Shown: piece after piece, positions 7,950-16,316 of the stretch
How the letters are laid out: every line of letters starts with the position of its first letter
Position numbering within the stretch: position 1 is the stretch's first letter
DNA from: Brachyspira pilosicoli
GTDB lineage: Bacteria > Spirochaetota > Brachyspiria > Brachyspirales > Brachyspiraceae
Direction: 5' to 3'
NCBI RefSeq assembly: GCF_019402445.1
Contig: NZ_SRZM01000035.1
Span: 1-24,593 of the forward strand
DNA length: 24,593 bases
Notes under the pieces: model-generated
Seen by the model: only the letters and a program-made list of their open reading frames with translations
What the model was told of the DNA's origin: nothing
Database searches by the model: none
Program-made: the position numbers and the translations under genes

Positions 7950-8007
7950 TATGTTTAGTAAAATGCCGATAATATCTTTATATTAAATTATATTCAGTGG
8001 AGTATAT

Positions 8008-9795
8008 ATGGATAGTAAGTATCGTATAGAATTAGATGAAAATTCCAAAGGGAGCATGGCAATGAATTCTTATAATAATCTCTCATCATTAGACACAGTA
8101 ATAAAAGTTATAGGTGTCGGTAACGGCGGATGTAACGCCATAAACAGAATGATAGCTGAAGGATTAGAAAATGTAGATTTTATAGCTATGAATACCGATG
8201 CTCAGGCACTATCTCGTTCTAATGCTCCTACTAGAATAGTTTTAGGCGACAGAGTTACACAAGGTTTAGGTGCAGGTACAGACCCAGAGAAGGGTGCTGA
8301 AGCTGCTAGAGAAGATGTTGCTAAAATAGAAGAGATTGTAAGCGGTGCTAATTTAGTATTTATTGCAAGCAGTTTTGGAGGCGGTACTGGTACAGGTGCT
8401 AGTCCTGTTGTGGCAGAGGCTGCTAAAAAGGCTGGTGCTTTAACTATTGGTGTTGTAACTAAGCCTTTTGAGTATGAAGGAAGACTTAAAATGGAGCGTG
8501 CCGAGGCTGGCATAGAAAAAATGCTTACAGTAGTAGATTCGCTTATCATTATACCTAATGAAAACCTTTATGATATGGTTGATATGGATAATTATAAATA
8601 TGAAGAGGCTTTGGCTGTTGTTGATGATATACTACGTCAGGGTGTTCAGGGTATTTCTGATATAATTACACAGGTTGGATTCATAAATGTGGACTTTGCC
8701 GATGTAAAAACTATGATTTCTCTTTCTAATGGAAGGGCTCATTTGGGTATTGGTATTGGTAAAGGTGATGACAGACTTCACAAGGCTATCACTAATGCAT
8801 TTGAAAATCCGCTTTTGGATGTTGCTAGTATTAAAAATGCTAGAGGAATACTTGCTAATATTGTTTGTCCTAAAGATTTTGGTATGAAAGAATATAGAGA
8901 GGCAAGCAAAATTATCAATAACTATGCTAATGAAAATGCTAATATAAAAATTGGTGTTTGTACTAAAGAAGAAATTAAAGATGAAATTATTGTTACAATA
9001 GTTGCTACTGGTTTTGATAATAACTCTAATAATAACGATGATAAAAAAGTAGAAGATAAAGAATCTAACACTATAAAAGATGATAAAGTAAATGATGTTT
9101 CTAATGAAGTAAAAAATAATAATATAGAAAATAATTCTAATAATGTTCAAGAAACTCAAAAAAGCGATTTTGTTGTTGATATAGAAGAAAAAGTTAATTT
9201 AGATGATGCTAATATAGAAGCAAATACAGAAAATCTAGACGAGATAAAAAGTAGCAAAATGGACGCTATTATAGGAAATTATATAAAAAACGTAAAAAAT
9301 GTAGAAAATAATATAGAAACAGAGAATAATGATGATATTTCAAATAATAAATATGTTATCAATTTTAAAAATAAAATACAAGAGATGAAAAAACCTGTAA
9401 TAGCTAAAAGCGGCTTTAGCAGATTAAATCTTGAAAACGAATTAAAATCAAATAATTTAGATATTAATTTATCTAGCGATAATATATTGAATGATGATAA
9501 TGTTGCAGAGGAATATGAAGAAGAGTTGGAACATAGTAAAATTAGCAGCATAGAAAAAGTGGAAAATAAAGATTATAGACCTATGGCAGCAGTAGAGCTT
9601 AATAGTGTATTAGAAGATGAAGTTAATACAGAGAGAAAAGCTATATCTCCTTTTGAGATTATGCCTGAAGAGGAGATGCAAAAACATAATAATTTGGGAG
9701 CTAAATTGCCGTTTGCTGATGAGAGTGTGGATACTGATTATGAAAAACCAGCATTTCTTAGAAGACAATTGCAGGTGAGAAATATTAATAGATAA
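8008..9795 (+). CDS. ftsZ: Cell division GTPase FtsZ with a very long C-terminal linker
   Basis: FtsZ polymerises at mid-cell into the division ring. The GTPase half (about residues 30-345) shows IGVGNGGCNA, the tubulin signature GGGTGTG at 124-130, and the synergy loop NVDFADV at 227-233, which completes the active site of the neighbouring subunit. A roughly 230-residue linker follows (about 345-575), extremely rich in Asn, Asp, Glu and Lys and likely disordered. The C-terminus keeps the conserved binding peptide (YEKPAFLRRQ, within the last 21 residues) that contacts membrane tethers such as FtsA. At 595 residues it is much longer than the usual 350-420. A GTGGAG ribosome binding site lies 6 bases before the ATG. 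It heads an operon with a TPR gene 13 bases downstream. Confidence 0.97.
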   Translation: MDSKYRIELDENSKGSMAMNSYNNLSSLDTVIKVIGVGNGGCNAINRMIAEGLENVDFIAMNTDAQALSRSNAPTRIVLGDRVTQGLGAGTDPEKGAEAAREDVAKIEEIVSGANLVFIASSFGGGTGTGASPVVAEAAKKAGALTIGVVTKPFEYEGRLKMERAEAGIEKMLTVVDSLIIIPNENLYDMVDMDNYKYEEALAVVDDILRQGVQGISDIITQVGFINVDFADVKTMISLSNGRAHLGIGIGKGDDRLHKAITNAFENPLLDVASIKNARGILANIVCPKDFGMKEYREASKIINNYANENANIKIGVCTKEEIKDEIIVTIVATGFDNNSNNNDDKKVEDKESNTIKDDKVNDVSNEVKNNNIENNSNNVQETQKSDFVVDIEEKVNLDDANIEANTENLDEIKSSKMDAIIGNYIKNVKNVENNIETENNDDISNNKYVINFKNKIQEMKKPVIAKSGFSRLNLENELKSNNLDINLSSDNILNDDNVAEEYEEELEHSKISSIEKVENKDYRPMAAVELNSVLEDEVNTERKAISPFEIMPEEEMQKHNNLGAKLPFADESVDTDYEKPAFLRRQLQVRNINR

Positions 9796-9808
9796 AAGGG
9801 TTGCAGCA

Positions 9809-11704
9809 TTGAATATATATAAAATTTTTTGTTTATTTGTTTTAACAGTATGCAGTGCTTTGGCACAGAGTTATGATGATGCTTTAAATCTCTATAATAA
9901 TAGAAATTATGAAGCATCCATCTCTGTGCTAAATTCTCTAAATATTAAACCTAGTAATATCAATGAATATCTTTTGCTTATAGATAATTATATAAAACTT
10001 CAAAATTACACTATGGCTCAAACTCTTATAGATGATGCTTATAGATATCATTCTAAAGATTATAGAGTTTTGGAAAGAAAATTAACTATAGAACTTTTAA
10101 ACAATAAAAACAATGAAGCAAGAGCTACAATCAATCAAATTAAAGCATTAGACAGTAAAAATTATCTTGCTAATTATGCTGAAGGTGTATTGAGCGAAAG
10201 AGTAGGCTATTATAAAACTGCTATGAGCTTATATGAAAGGGCTATGATAATAAACAGAACTAGAAGTGAAGCTCCTATAGCACTTGCATATTTAAAGCTT
10301 GCTAATGGTGATAAAAATACTGCTTTAGATTTATTTAACCTTAATATAAAAAACAACCCTAGAATGGCTGAGTCTTATTATAACTTAGCTAATTATTATT
10401 ATATAACAGGAAATTATAATGCATCTTTAAATGAAATAAAAAATGCTTTGTATTATTATACAAATTATAATGATGCTAAAATATTACAGGCAAATGTTTA
10501 TATGGCTTTAGATAGATATAATGATGCTATAGCTATATTGGAATATTTACCAGAATCAAGTTTTAAAGATGATACTAAAAATTATTATATAGGCAATGTT
10601 TATGAGAGGGCTAATAATTTCTCTAGTGCTAAAAATGCTTATATAAATTATTTAAGAGTAAAACCTGAAGATGAGCTTGGAAGACTAGCTTATGAGAGGG
10701 TTTTATTTAATACTAATCCTCAAGCTGATTATGAGAGAGATAGAGCTGCTTTATATTATGCTAATAAGGCTTCTTACTATACAAGACTTGCTGATAAAGT
10801 TCGCTCTCAAGCATATTTAAAGCATATGTTAAAATTAAATCCTGCTAATACTTATGCAAGACTTATGCTTTCTGATGTTTATAAAAGAATGGGGTTAGAG
10901 GAAAAGGCTTTAGAAGAATTAGAGATTGCTAAAAATGTTAATCCTACTAATAAATCTATTGTTTATAAATATGATAGTTATAAAAGGAAATTAGATAAAA
11001 ATATAATATCTAGAACTTGGGGAATAGATAATCAGTATAGTCTAGAAAAGCCTGGTTTTACAGTTGCTATAGCTGATACTATCAATATACAAAAAGACAG
11101 CCCAATGTTTTTAAATACTGCATTATATCAAACATTATCTTATGTACTTCCTCAATACGGCAGATTTAATGTTGTAGATATTTATAATACTTATTATTCT
11201 GAGAGAGATTTATATCAAGAATTAAAAAGAAGAAATGCTGATTATTATTTAAGAGGCTCTACATTTAGCGGATATGATAATATTACTTTAATGCTTGATT
11301 TGGTAGATGTTAATACAGAGAGAGTTGTTACTAATTTTACTATTACTACCAGAGGCAGAGATAAAATGATGACTGCTGCTGTTATGGCTGGAAATGTTAT
11401 TAATAATACAGTGCCTTTCTATTCTAAAATAATTAAAATACATAATGACAATATATATATTAATGCAGGTAAACTTCAAGGCTTAAGCAATAATATGAAT
11501 ATGATGATATATAATACAACTAAAGCAGAATTAAATATGACTAATGCCGAAACTATTGCTATGGCCAAAGTAATAACAGTTGATGAGAATGTATCTTTAA
11601 TTAAACTCATAGATAATAGAGCTTTAAGCAAAATTAATATAAATCAAATAACAGTTCCTTATGTTACTAATACAATAAATACAAATATTGCTGCTGTTAA
11701 TTAA
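9809..11704 (+). CDS. Exported TPR protein with CsgG/FlgT-like C-terminal half
   Basis: A 631-residue protein starting at TTG, 8 bases after AAAGGG. An upstream TTG at 9801 hits a stop at once. The first 20 residues are a signal peptide ending SALA-QS, so it is periplasmic or envelope-associated. A Cys at residue 16 makes a non-canonical lipobox conceivable. Residues about 25-400 are TPR-like helix pairs (for example NLANYYYITGNYNASLNEIKNAL). After about 430 a beta-rich part reads like a CsgG/LpoB-type domain (FTVAIAD, RFNVVD, YYLRGS, LVDVNTERVV). A further beta module (YINAGKLQGLSNNMNMMIYN) resembles the C-terminal module of FlgT-type proteins. These resemblances are by eye. The family is not identified and the role is probably envelope assembly. 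Confidence 0.75.
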   Translation: MNIYKIFCLFVLTVCSALAQSYDDALNLYNNRNYEASISVLNSLNIKPSNINEYLLLIDNYIKLQNYTMAQTLIDDAYRYHSKDYRVLERKLTIELLNNKNNEARATINQIKALDSKNYLANYAEGVLSERVGYYKTAMSLYERAMIINRTRSEAPIALAYLKLANGDKNTALDLFNLNIKNNPRMAESYYNLANYYYITGNYNASLNEIKNALYYYTNYNDAKILQANVYMALDRYNDAIAILEYLPESSFKDDTKNYYIGNVYERANNFSSAKNAYINYLRVKPEDELGRLAYERVLFNTNPQADYERDRAALYYANKASYYTRLADKVRSQAYLKHMLKLNPANTYARLMLSDVYKRMGLEEKALEELEIAKNVNPTNKSIVYKYDSYKRKLDKNIISRTWGIDNQYSLEKPGFTVAIADTINIQKDSPMFLNTALYQTLSYVLPQYGRFNVVDIYNTYYSERDLYQELKRRNADYYLRGSTFSGYDNITLMLDLVDVNTERVVTNFTITTRGRDKMMTAAVMAGNVINNTVPFYSKIIKIHNDNIYINAGKLQGLSNNMNMMIYNTTKAELNMTNAETIAMAKVITVDENVSLIKLIDNRALSKININQITVPYVTNTINTNIAAVN

Positions 11705-11713
11705 TAATTATTT

Positions 11714-12331
11714 ATGAGAAACATTATAGGTGTATATGGTCTTATCTGTTCTGGTAAGAGTTCTTTTTCTAAAATGCTTGCAAAAGAGCTTGATGCTTTT
11801 TATATAGATGCTGATAAGCTTGGTCATGAGGCTTTAGAAAATAAAAAAGATATTATTGTAAAAGAGTTTTCTGAAATTATATTAGATTCCAATAATAATA
11901 TAGACAGAAAAAAGCTTGGAAGCATTGTATTTTCTAATAAAAAAAAATTAAAAAAACTTCAGGATATTACTTATTCTTATATAGAAAAAAAGATAGAATA
12001 TTTAGTAAATTCCACTGATAAAGATGTTGTTATAGAAGCTGCTTTAATTATGAGAAGCAATATTTATAAACTTTGTAATAGTTTAGTTTTTGTTAATGCC
12101 AAAACTTCTAGTATCTTAAAAAGAATGCAAAAAACTAGAAACATATCAGAGCATCATGCAAGAAAGATATTAAAAATGCAAAGAGATGTAAAAAATAAGA
12201 AACTCGATGCCGATATTATTGTTAACAATATGAGAGATTATAATCATTTAGTAATTATATCTCGAAAATTAGGATGGCATTATGGAAATGAATCAAAAAG
12301 AAAACATGGAAGAAAGAGATTATTCTACTAA
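11714..12331 (+). CDS. coaE: Dephospho-CoA kinase
   Basis: CoaE phosphorylates the ribose 3'-hydroxyl of dephospho-CoA, the last step of CoA synthesis, in the cytoplasm. The 205-residue length is typical. The Walker A motif G9-x4-GKS16 (GLICSGKS) starts at residue 9, which fixes the start codon even though no clear ribosome binding site precedes it. The ATG is 9 bases after the upstream stop, so translation may be coupled. YIDADKLGHEAL (about 30-41) is the family's D-A-D substrate and Mg region. VVIEAALIM and the lid region KRMQKTRNISEHHARKILKMQ match the usual pattern. The last 50 bases overlap the start of the SPOR gene in another frame. Confidence 0.9.
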   Translation: MRNIIGVYGLICSGKSSFSKMLAKELDAFYIDADKLGHEALENKKDIIVKEFSEIILDSNNNIDRKKLGSIVFSNKKKLKKLQDITYSYIEKKIEYLVNSTDKDVVIEAALIMRSNIYKLCNSLVFVNAKTSSILKRMQKTRNISEHHARKILKMQRDVKNKKLDADIIVNNMRDYNHLVIISRKLGWHYGNESKRKHGRKRLFY

Positions 12332-13139
12332 TAATCATCACAAAAACAAAAGAACATTATATATAGTTAATTTTACACCTATAAGACTATTGGTATTTTC
12401 TGTAAGTGCCGCTAGTTTAGTATTGTTTATATTTGTTATAGGTTTTCATTTGGGGTCTTCTAAGGTTAGCTATGCTTCTAATAATAGTGCAGAAGTTTCA
12501 AGCGATATACTTATGAGAGAAAATAGCGGTGATTTAGATACTACTGATACTTTGGCTATGGCTAATGGTTTAAATACTCAAGAAAACATTATGCAAGAAT
12601 CTAGTATTGTTGATTCAAATGTTGTTAATTCAGAAAATATTGAGCCTTTAAATAATAATGCTTCAAGCGTAAGCAGTATTATTAGAGAGGGTGTATCTTC
12701 AGAAGACAGATATAATGAATATACTAAAAATCTAGCTTCAGAACTTGATGCTATTAATGCAAACATTAAAGGAGAAGAAACTCCAAATTCAACATATACA
12801 CCTCCCGAGCAAATGATAGCTAGTGTAAAACCTATAGAGAAAAAAGAAGTAACTACAACTGTACCATATACTAGAAGCTCTTCTCAAGATTCTATTTATT
12901 TTATACAAGTAGCAGTTGGTTTTGATAAAGATAATACATATTCTGTAAGAGATACATTAAAAGCAAAATATCCAAAAACTTTCATAAAAGAAGAAGTAGG
13001 CTCTGACGGAAAAACTATGTATAAAATTAAAATAGGAAGATATGAAACTAGAGAAGATGCTCAGAAGGTTTTAGCTGAGATTAAAAAGAATCCTGTTTAT
13101 AAAGATAGTTATATTTATTCCGATAAGAAAGTAAGTTAA
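12282..13139 (+). CDS. Membrane-anchored SPOR-domain protein
   Basis: A 285-residue protein with a short basic cytoplasmic N-terminus, one membrane span (about 35-57) and a long Ser/Asn-rich periplasmic linker. A C-terminal SPOR domain covers about 204-282 (YFIQVAVGF ... YKIKIGRYETREDAQKVLAEIKK). SPOR domains bind glycan strands stripped of side peptides at the division septum, so with ftsZ upstream in the same run a septal role is likely. The ATG at 12282 lies inside coaE in another frame. AGGATGG about 5 bases before it supports this start, although Met9 at 12306 is possible. A hairpin terminator follows 32 bases after the stop. Confidence 0.87.
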   Translation: MEMNQKENMEERDYSTNNHHKNKRTLYIVNFTPIRLLVFSVSAASLVLFIFVIGFHLGSSKVSYASNNSAEVSSDILMRENSGDLDTTDTLAMANGLNTQENIMQESSIVDSNVVNSENIEPLNNNASSVSSIIREGVSSEDRYNEYTKNLASELDAINANIKGEETPNSTYTPPEQMIASVKPIEKKEVTTTVPYTRSSSQDSIYFIQVAVGFDKDNTYSVRDTLKAKYPKTFIKEEVGSDGKTMYKIKIGRYETREDAQKVLAEIKKNPVYKDSYIYSDKKVS

Positions 13140-13171
13140 TATTTTAAAGATATCCTAAAAGTTATTGTTAG

Positions 13172-13213
13172 TCCCCTTTTGAAGTTAGTGCTTTGAGAGG
13201 GGATTAATTTTTT
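13172..13213 (+). terminator. Rho-independent terminator closing the ftsZ-SPOR run
   Basis: TCCCCT (13172-13177) pairs with AGGGGA (13198-13203), extendable by further A-T and G-T pairs, and is followed by TTAATTTTTT. The GC stem stands out in AT-rich DNA and sits between convergent genes. The T-run supports function on the plus strand. The minus side has no matching T-run. Confidence 0.75.
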
Positions 13214-14099
13214 AAAATAAAAGCATTTCTTCTTCTTGTATATTAATTTTCTCTTTATGGAGTTCTTCTCTTGATTTGTATGATATATTATATTTCTCTT
13301 CTAATGCTTTTATTTTTTTATACATTTTCTCTTTGTATTCATCTTTAAGAATGCCGTTGCTTCCATAAATATATAAATATTTTTTGTAATAATTTGGAAA
13401 GTTCTCTCTAACGAAGTTTAAAAATATTTTTCTGCATTCTCCGCAAAGTTTTAATGCATCAGCAGCACAGCAATCTATATCGCATTCTTTTGCCGTTTTA
13501 AAAATATTTTCTAATTCATCTTCTGTTATGAAAGGCATTACAGGCATTGTATGAATTGCAACTGTTGCTTTTGTTTTTTTGAATTCTTTTAATATTCCTA
13601 ATCTCTTTAATGGGCTTATTACATTAGGCTCTATAAGTGATGATAGTTTTTCATTTAATGTTGTTATAGTAACAGCTATTCTAACTGGCACTATATTTGA
13701 AAGCTCATCTATCAAATCAAAATCTCTTAATATTAAATCACTTTTTGTAGATATGCACATTGGAGTTTTATATCTTATAAGAAGCTTTAATATGTCCCTC
13801 ATGATTTTATAATCTTTTTCTGCATCTTGATAATTATCAGTAACGCTTCCCAAATTAATAATATCTCTTTTCCAATTTCTTGATGATAACTCTTTTTCTA
13901 ATACTTCAGCAATATTCTTTTTTACAAATATCTCGCCAAAAAAATCTCTTGAGTTAATATATTTATGAGAATAGACAGCAAAGCAGTAGTAGCATTTATG
14001 AATGCAGCCTCTGTATATGTTTAAATCATAACAGAAACCGTATTTATTATTTATTTTATTTAATGCTGATTTACAGTTAATTTCTCTATATTTAATCAT
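13212..14099 (-). CDS. Radical SAM protein of the spore-photolyase-like (SPL/Rv2578c) group
   Basis: A 295-residue radical SAM protein with the cluster motif C32-x3-C36-x2-C39 in IYRGCIHKCYYCFA. Then come NLGSVTDNYQDAEKDYKIMRDILKLL and ISTKSDLILRD, the pattern of the SPL-family group of radical SAM proteins (PF04055) often annotated as Rv2578c-like. HTMPVMPFITEDELE is also typical. Additional cysteines (CDIDCCAADALKLCGEC, about 207-222) could bind a second cluster or metal. The substrate is unknown. True DNA photoproduct lyase activity is not implied in a non-spore-former. It faces the SPOR gene and shares a divergent promoter region with the GT8 gene. Confidence 0.8.
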   Translation of the reverse strand: MIKYREINCKSALNKINNKYGFCYDLNIYRGCIHKCYYCFAVYSHKYINSRDFFGEIFVKKNIAEVLEKELSSRNWKRDIINLGSVTDNYQDAEKDYKIMRDILKLLIRYKTPMCISTKSDLILRDFDLIDELSNIVPVRIAVTITTLNEKLSSLIEPNVISPLKRLGILKEFKKTKATVAIHTMPVMPFITEDELENIFKTAKECDIDCCAADALKLCGECRKIFLNFVRENFPNYYKKYLYIYGSNGILKDEYKEKMYKKIKALEEKYNISYKSREELHKEKINIQEEEMLLF

Positions 14100-14135
14100 T
14101 TATTATAATCTCTGTATAAAAATATTGTGTTTATT

Positions 14136-14163
14136 ATAATACTGTATATTTATATTATGTCAA
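14136..14163 (-). promoter_or_regulatory. Promoter of the radical SAM gene
   Basis: On the minus strand a perfect TTGACA (14158-14163) is followed after 16 bases by TATTAT (14136-14141). It lies in the divergent interval, about 36 bases before the start codon. The same TTGACA-N16-TATTAT arrangement precedes the broken GT8 gene at 16187-16214. Confidence 0.55.
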
Positions 14164-14170
14164 TATATAT

Positions 14171-14199
14171 TTGTGTTTATGTATTAAATAATATATAAT
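14171..14199 (+). promoter_or_regulatory. Promoter of the GT8 gene
   Basis: TTGTGT (14171-14176), 17 bases, then a perfect TATAAT (14194-14199). This predicts a transcript starting about 30 bases before the ATG at 14237. It lies next to the divergent promoter of the radical SAM gene. Confidence 0.45.
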
Positions 14200-14236
14200 T
14201 TTTTAATATTATAAAACATTTTATAAGGTGACATAT

Positions 14237-15235
14237 ATGAATGAAATAATGAATATATGCTTAATTTCAGATAATAATTTTGTAAACTATTTATCTACTT
14301 TAATAGTTTCAATATTAAAAAATTCAAATGATGAAGAAAAGTTTCATTTTTATATAATAGAAGTAGATATTACAGAAGAAAATAAATCAAAGATAAAACA
14401 ATTAAAAGAAATAAAAGAATGTGAAATAAGTTTTTATAAATCAACTAATATAGAAAAATATAAAAATATAAGTAATATAATAAAATCTAAACATACATGG
14501 CATAGCTGGCATTATAGTGTATTTTTAAAATTGGATATACCTTTTTTGTTTCAAAAATTAGATAAAATTTTATTGCTCGATGCTGATTCTATAATATTAG
14601 ACAACATATATGATATATACAATTCAGATATATCAAATTTATATTGTGCTCCACAAATATTTGTTGCTCAACTTCCAGAAGAATTAAAGAACTGGTTGAG
14701 AAGTATTGGTATAAAAAATCCTGATAAAGAGTATTTAACTAGTGGAGTTTTATTATTTAATTTAAAAAAAATAAGAGAGGAAATAGGGCTAGAAAATATA
14801 GATAAATTAATTGATGAATGTGTTTATAAATATTCAGATATTATATATACAGAAGAACATATACTATATTTTTTATTTAAAGATAAGATAAAATTTATTG
14901 ATTTTGGTGTTGATACTTATGTGAAAAGTGGAGATAAAAATAGAAAAGTTAAGATAGTTACATTTTATTTTGCTGGGGCTAATAATAAACCTTTGACTAA
15001 AAATTATATGGGTAGAATAAATTTATATTATAATAAATTTTGGGAATATTTTACTTTCACTCCATTTTTTAAAGATAATATATTTGAATATATGAATATA
15101 TTTGCTATGAATAAATATAAAGGCATATTATACAAATTAATAGATAAAATTGTTTGGTATATTCCTATAAGAAAATTAAGATATAGGACAAGAGAAAAAA
15201 TGATTAATAAAGTAAATTCTATGATTGATTTTTAA
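14237..15235 (+). CDS. Family 8 glycosyltransferase
   Basis: A 332-residue GT-A fold enzyme of family GT8, which transfers sugars from nucleotide donors with retention, usually onto lipooligosaccharide or other surface glycans. The metal/nucleotide motif D115-A-D117 lies in KILLLDADSIIL. TSGVLLFNL (S169-G170) corresponds to the usual NAGVLLINL. N-terminal NICLISDNNFVNYLSTLIVSIL is the GT8 first strand and helix. The C-terminal tail is basic with WYIPIRKLRYRTREK, a feature shared with the neighbouring broken GT8 gene. I choose ATG 14237 because AAGGTG lies 6 bases upstream. The GTG at 14228 in the same frame overlaps that ribosome binding site. It ends 20 bases from the end of the convergent GT8 pseudogene. 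Confidence 0.87.
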   Translation: MNEIMNICLISDNNFVNYLSTLIVSILKNSNDEEKFHFYIIEVDITEENKSKIKQLKEIKECEISFYKSTNIEKYKNISNIIKSKHTWHSWHYSVFLKLDIPFLFQKLDKILLLDADSIILDNIYDIYNSDISNLYCAPQIFVAQLPEELKNWLRSIGIKNPDKEYLTSGVLLFNLKKIREEIGLENIDKLIDECVYKYSDIIYTEEHILYFLFKDKIKFIDFGVDTYVKSGDKNRKVKIVTFYFAGANNKPLTKNYMGRINLYYNKFWEYFTFTPFFKDNIFEYMNIFAMNKYKGILYKLIDKIVWYIPIRKLRYRTREKMINKVNSMIDF

Positions 15236-15255
15236 AAGACATTATTAATAACTTT

Positions 15256-16161
15256 TTATATACGCCACATAAAACCATATTTTTTACCTATTTTTATTCT
15301 AAGTTTTTCTCTTAATCTTCTTGATGGTACCCACCACAATATTTTATTCCATTTTTCTTTTTTACTTTCTATATATAGAGAGTTATATTCTACACCGCCA
15401 AGCTCAATCCATTTTTTATTGTTTTCATCCCATTCATAATACGGGCTCATTTCCCAAAATTTACCAATAGCATGTATTATATATACATTATCTAAATTAT
15501 TATAGTTTCCTGTATAATTATAAACATTATCTAAAACACCAATATCTAAATCGAACTCCTGAATAGCACAATTAATAACAAATTGATCGCATGCTATAAT
15601 TTTTTCACAGTATTCATAACACCATTTTTTTATTTCATCAGCATTTTTAAGTTTATTAGTGATTAATATTACTCCAGCATTAAAAATTTTTTTATTTAAA
15701 TCATATTTATTATCAGTATAATTATGCACAAATTTTTTTAATTTAAGCATTTCTTCTAATCTATTTTATTCATTAACCATATAAATACTTTTTTCATTAA
15801 AAGAAAGCATAGGTGCTAAATCTTTTTTTATAAGTGTATCGGTATCTATATATAATAATTTTTCATAATCTTTAATTAAATCAAAAGCTTCAAATCTAGC
15901 GAATGTCATAAAACTCCAATTAGAACCCGGAACAGAGTTTAAAAAAGATTTTGAGAAAGGATTTTTAAATTTTTTTATAATAATATTTTTATGTATTTTT
16001 TCTAATATTGTTTTATTTTTATCATTAATAGTATCAACTAACAGTATAATATCATAATCTTTTTCATCTAAAGAAAAGTATTTTTTAAATCCTATCAAAA
16101 CATTTCCTACAGCAAACATTTGATTTTCGGTAGAGCATAATAATAAAGCAAATTTTTTCAT
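15256..16161 (-). pseudogene. Family 8 glycosyltransferase gene broken by an in-frame TAA
   Basis: Read from the ATG at 16161, the frame is open for 131 codons. It covers the GT8 first strand, FMTFARFEAFDL and the D106-T-D108 motif. It meets TAA at 15766-15768, then continues in the same frame through NRLEE and 164 more codons. That second part holds the other GT8 elements: FNAGVILIT, DQFVINC, HAIGKFWE and a basic C-terminal tail with WWVPSRRLREK. Without the stop it would encode a full-length enzyme of 301 residues. Neither half alone contains a complete active site. No shift of frame is involved, so a single base change explains the break. The promoter and an AAAAGGA ribosome binding site remain. 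A restart at 15750 is possible but unlikely to be functional. Confidence 0.8.
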
Positions 16162-16186
16162 AGTATAGTCCTTTTTTATTTATGTA

Positions 16187-16214
16187 ATAATAACACAAAA
16201 AATATTAGTGTCAA
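16187..16214 (-). promoter_or_regulatory. Promoter of the broken GT8 gene
   Basis: On the minus strand TTGACA (16209-16214) is followed after 16 bases by TATTAT (16187-16192), about 25 bases before the ATG at 16161. The region is intact, including the ribosome binding site AAAAGGA, which suggests that the downstream stop is recent. Confidence 0.5.
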
Positions 16215-16316
16215 TTTTATAGATATATAATTAATAATTTTCTTTAGTAAGTTTAATATATTTCGATACAGTTAATGGATTATTTTAAATTAGATAAATA
16301 AAGGCAATTTTTAATT

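Noticed and set aside
8632..9159. Minus-strand reading frame of 175 codons inside ftsZ
   Set aside because: It is opposite the ftsZ frame and runs through the Asn/Asp codon-rich linker. Its product is an Ile/Phe/Asn run typical of antisense AT-rich coding DNA.
13212..14099. Spore photoproduct lyase proper
   Set aside because: The cluster motif and general layout fit the wider SPL-like radical SAM group, but nothing else suggests sporulation and the substrate cannot be assigned.
14228..14236. GTG start for the GT8 gene
   Set aside because: It lies within the AAGGTG ribosome binding site. The ATG at 14237 is correctly spaced from it.
15250..16161. Two separate small glycosyltransferase genes
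   Set aside because: The two parts are in the same frame, each has only half of the GT8 motifs, and only five codons plus the stop separate them. One broken gene is simpler.
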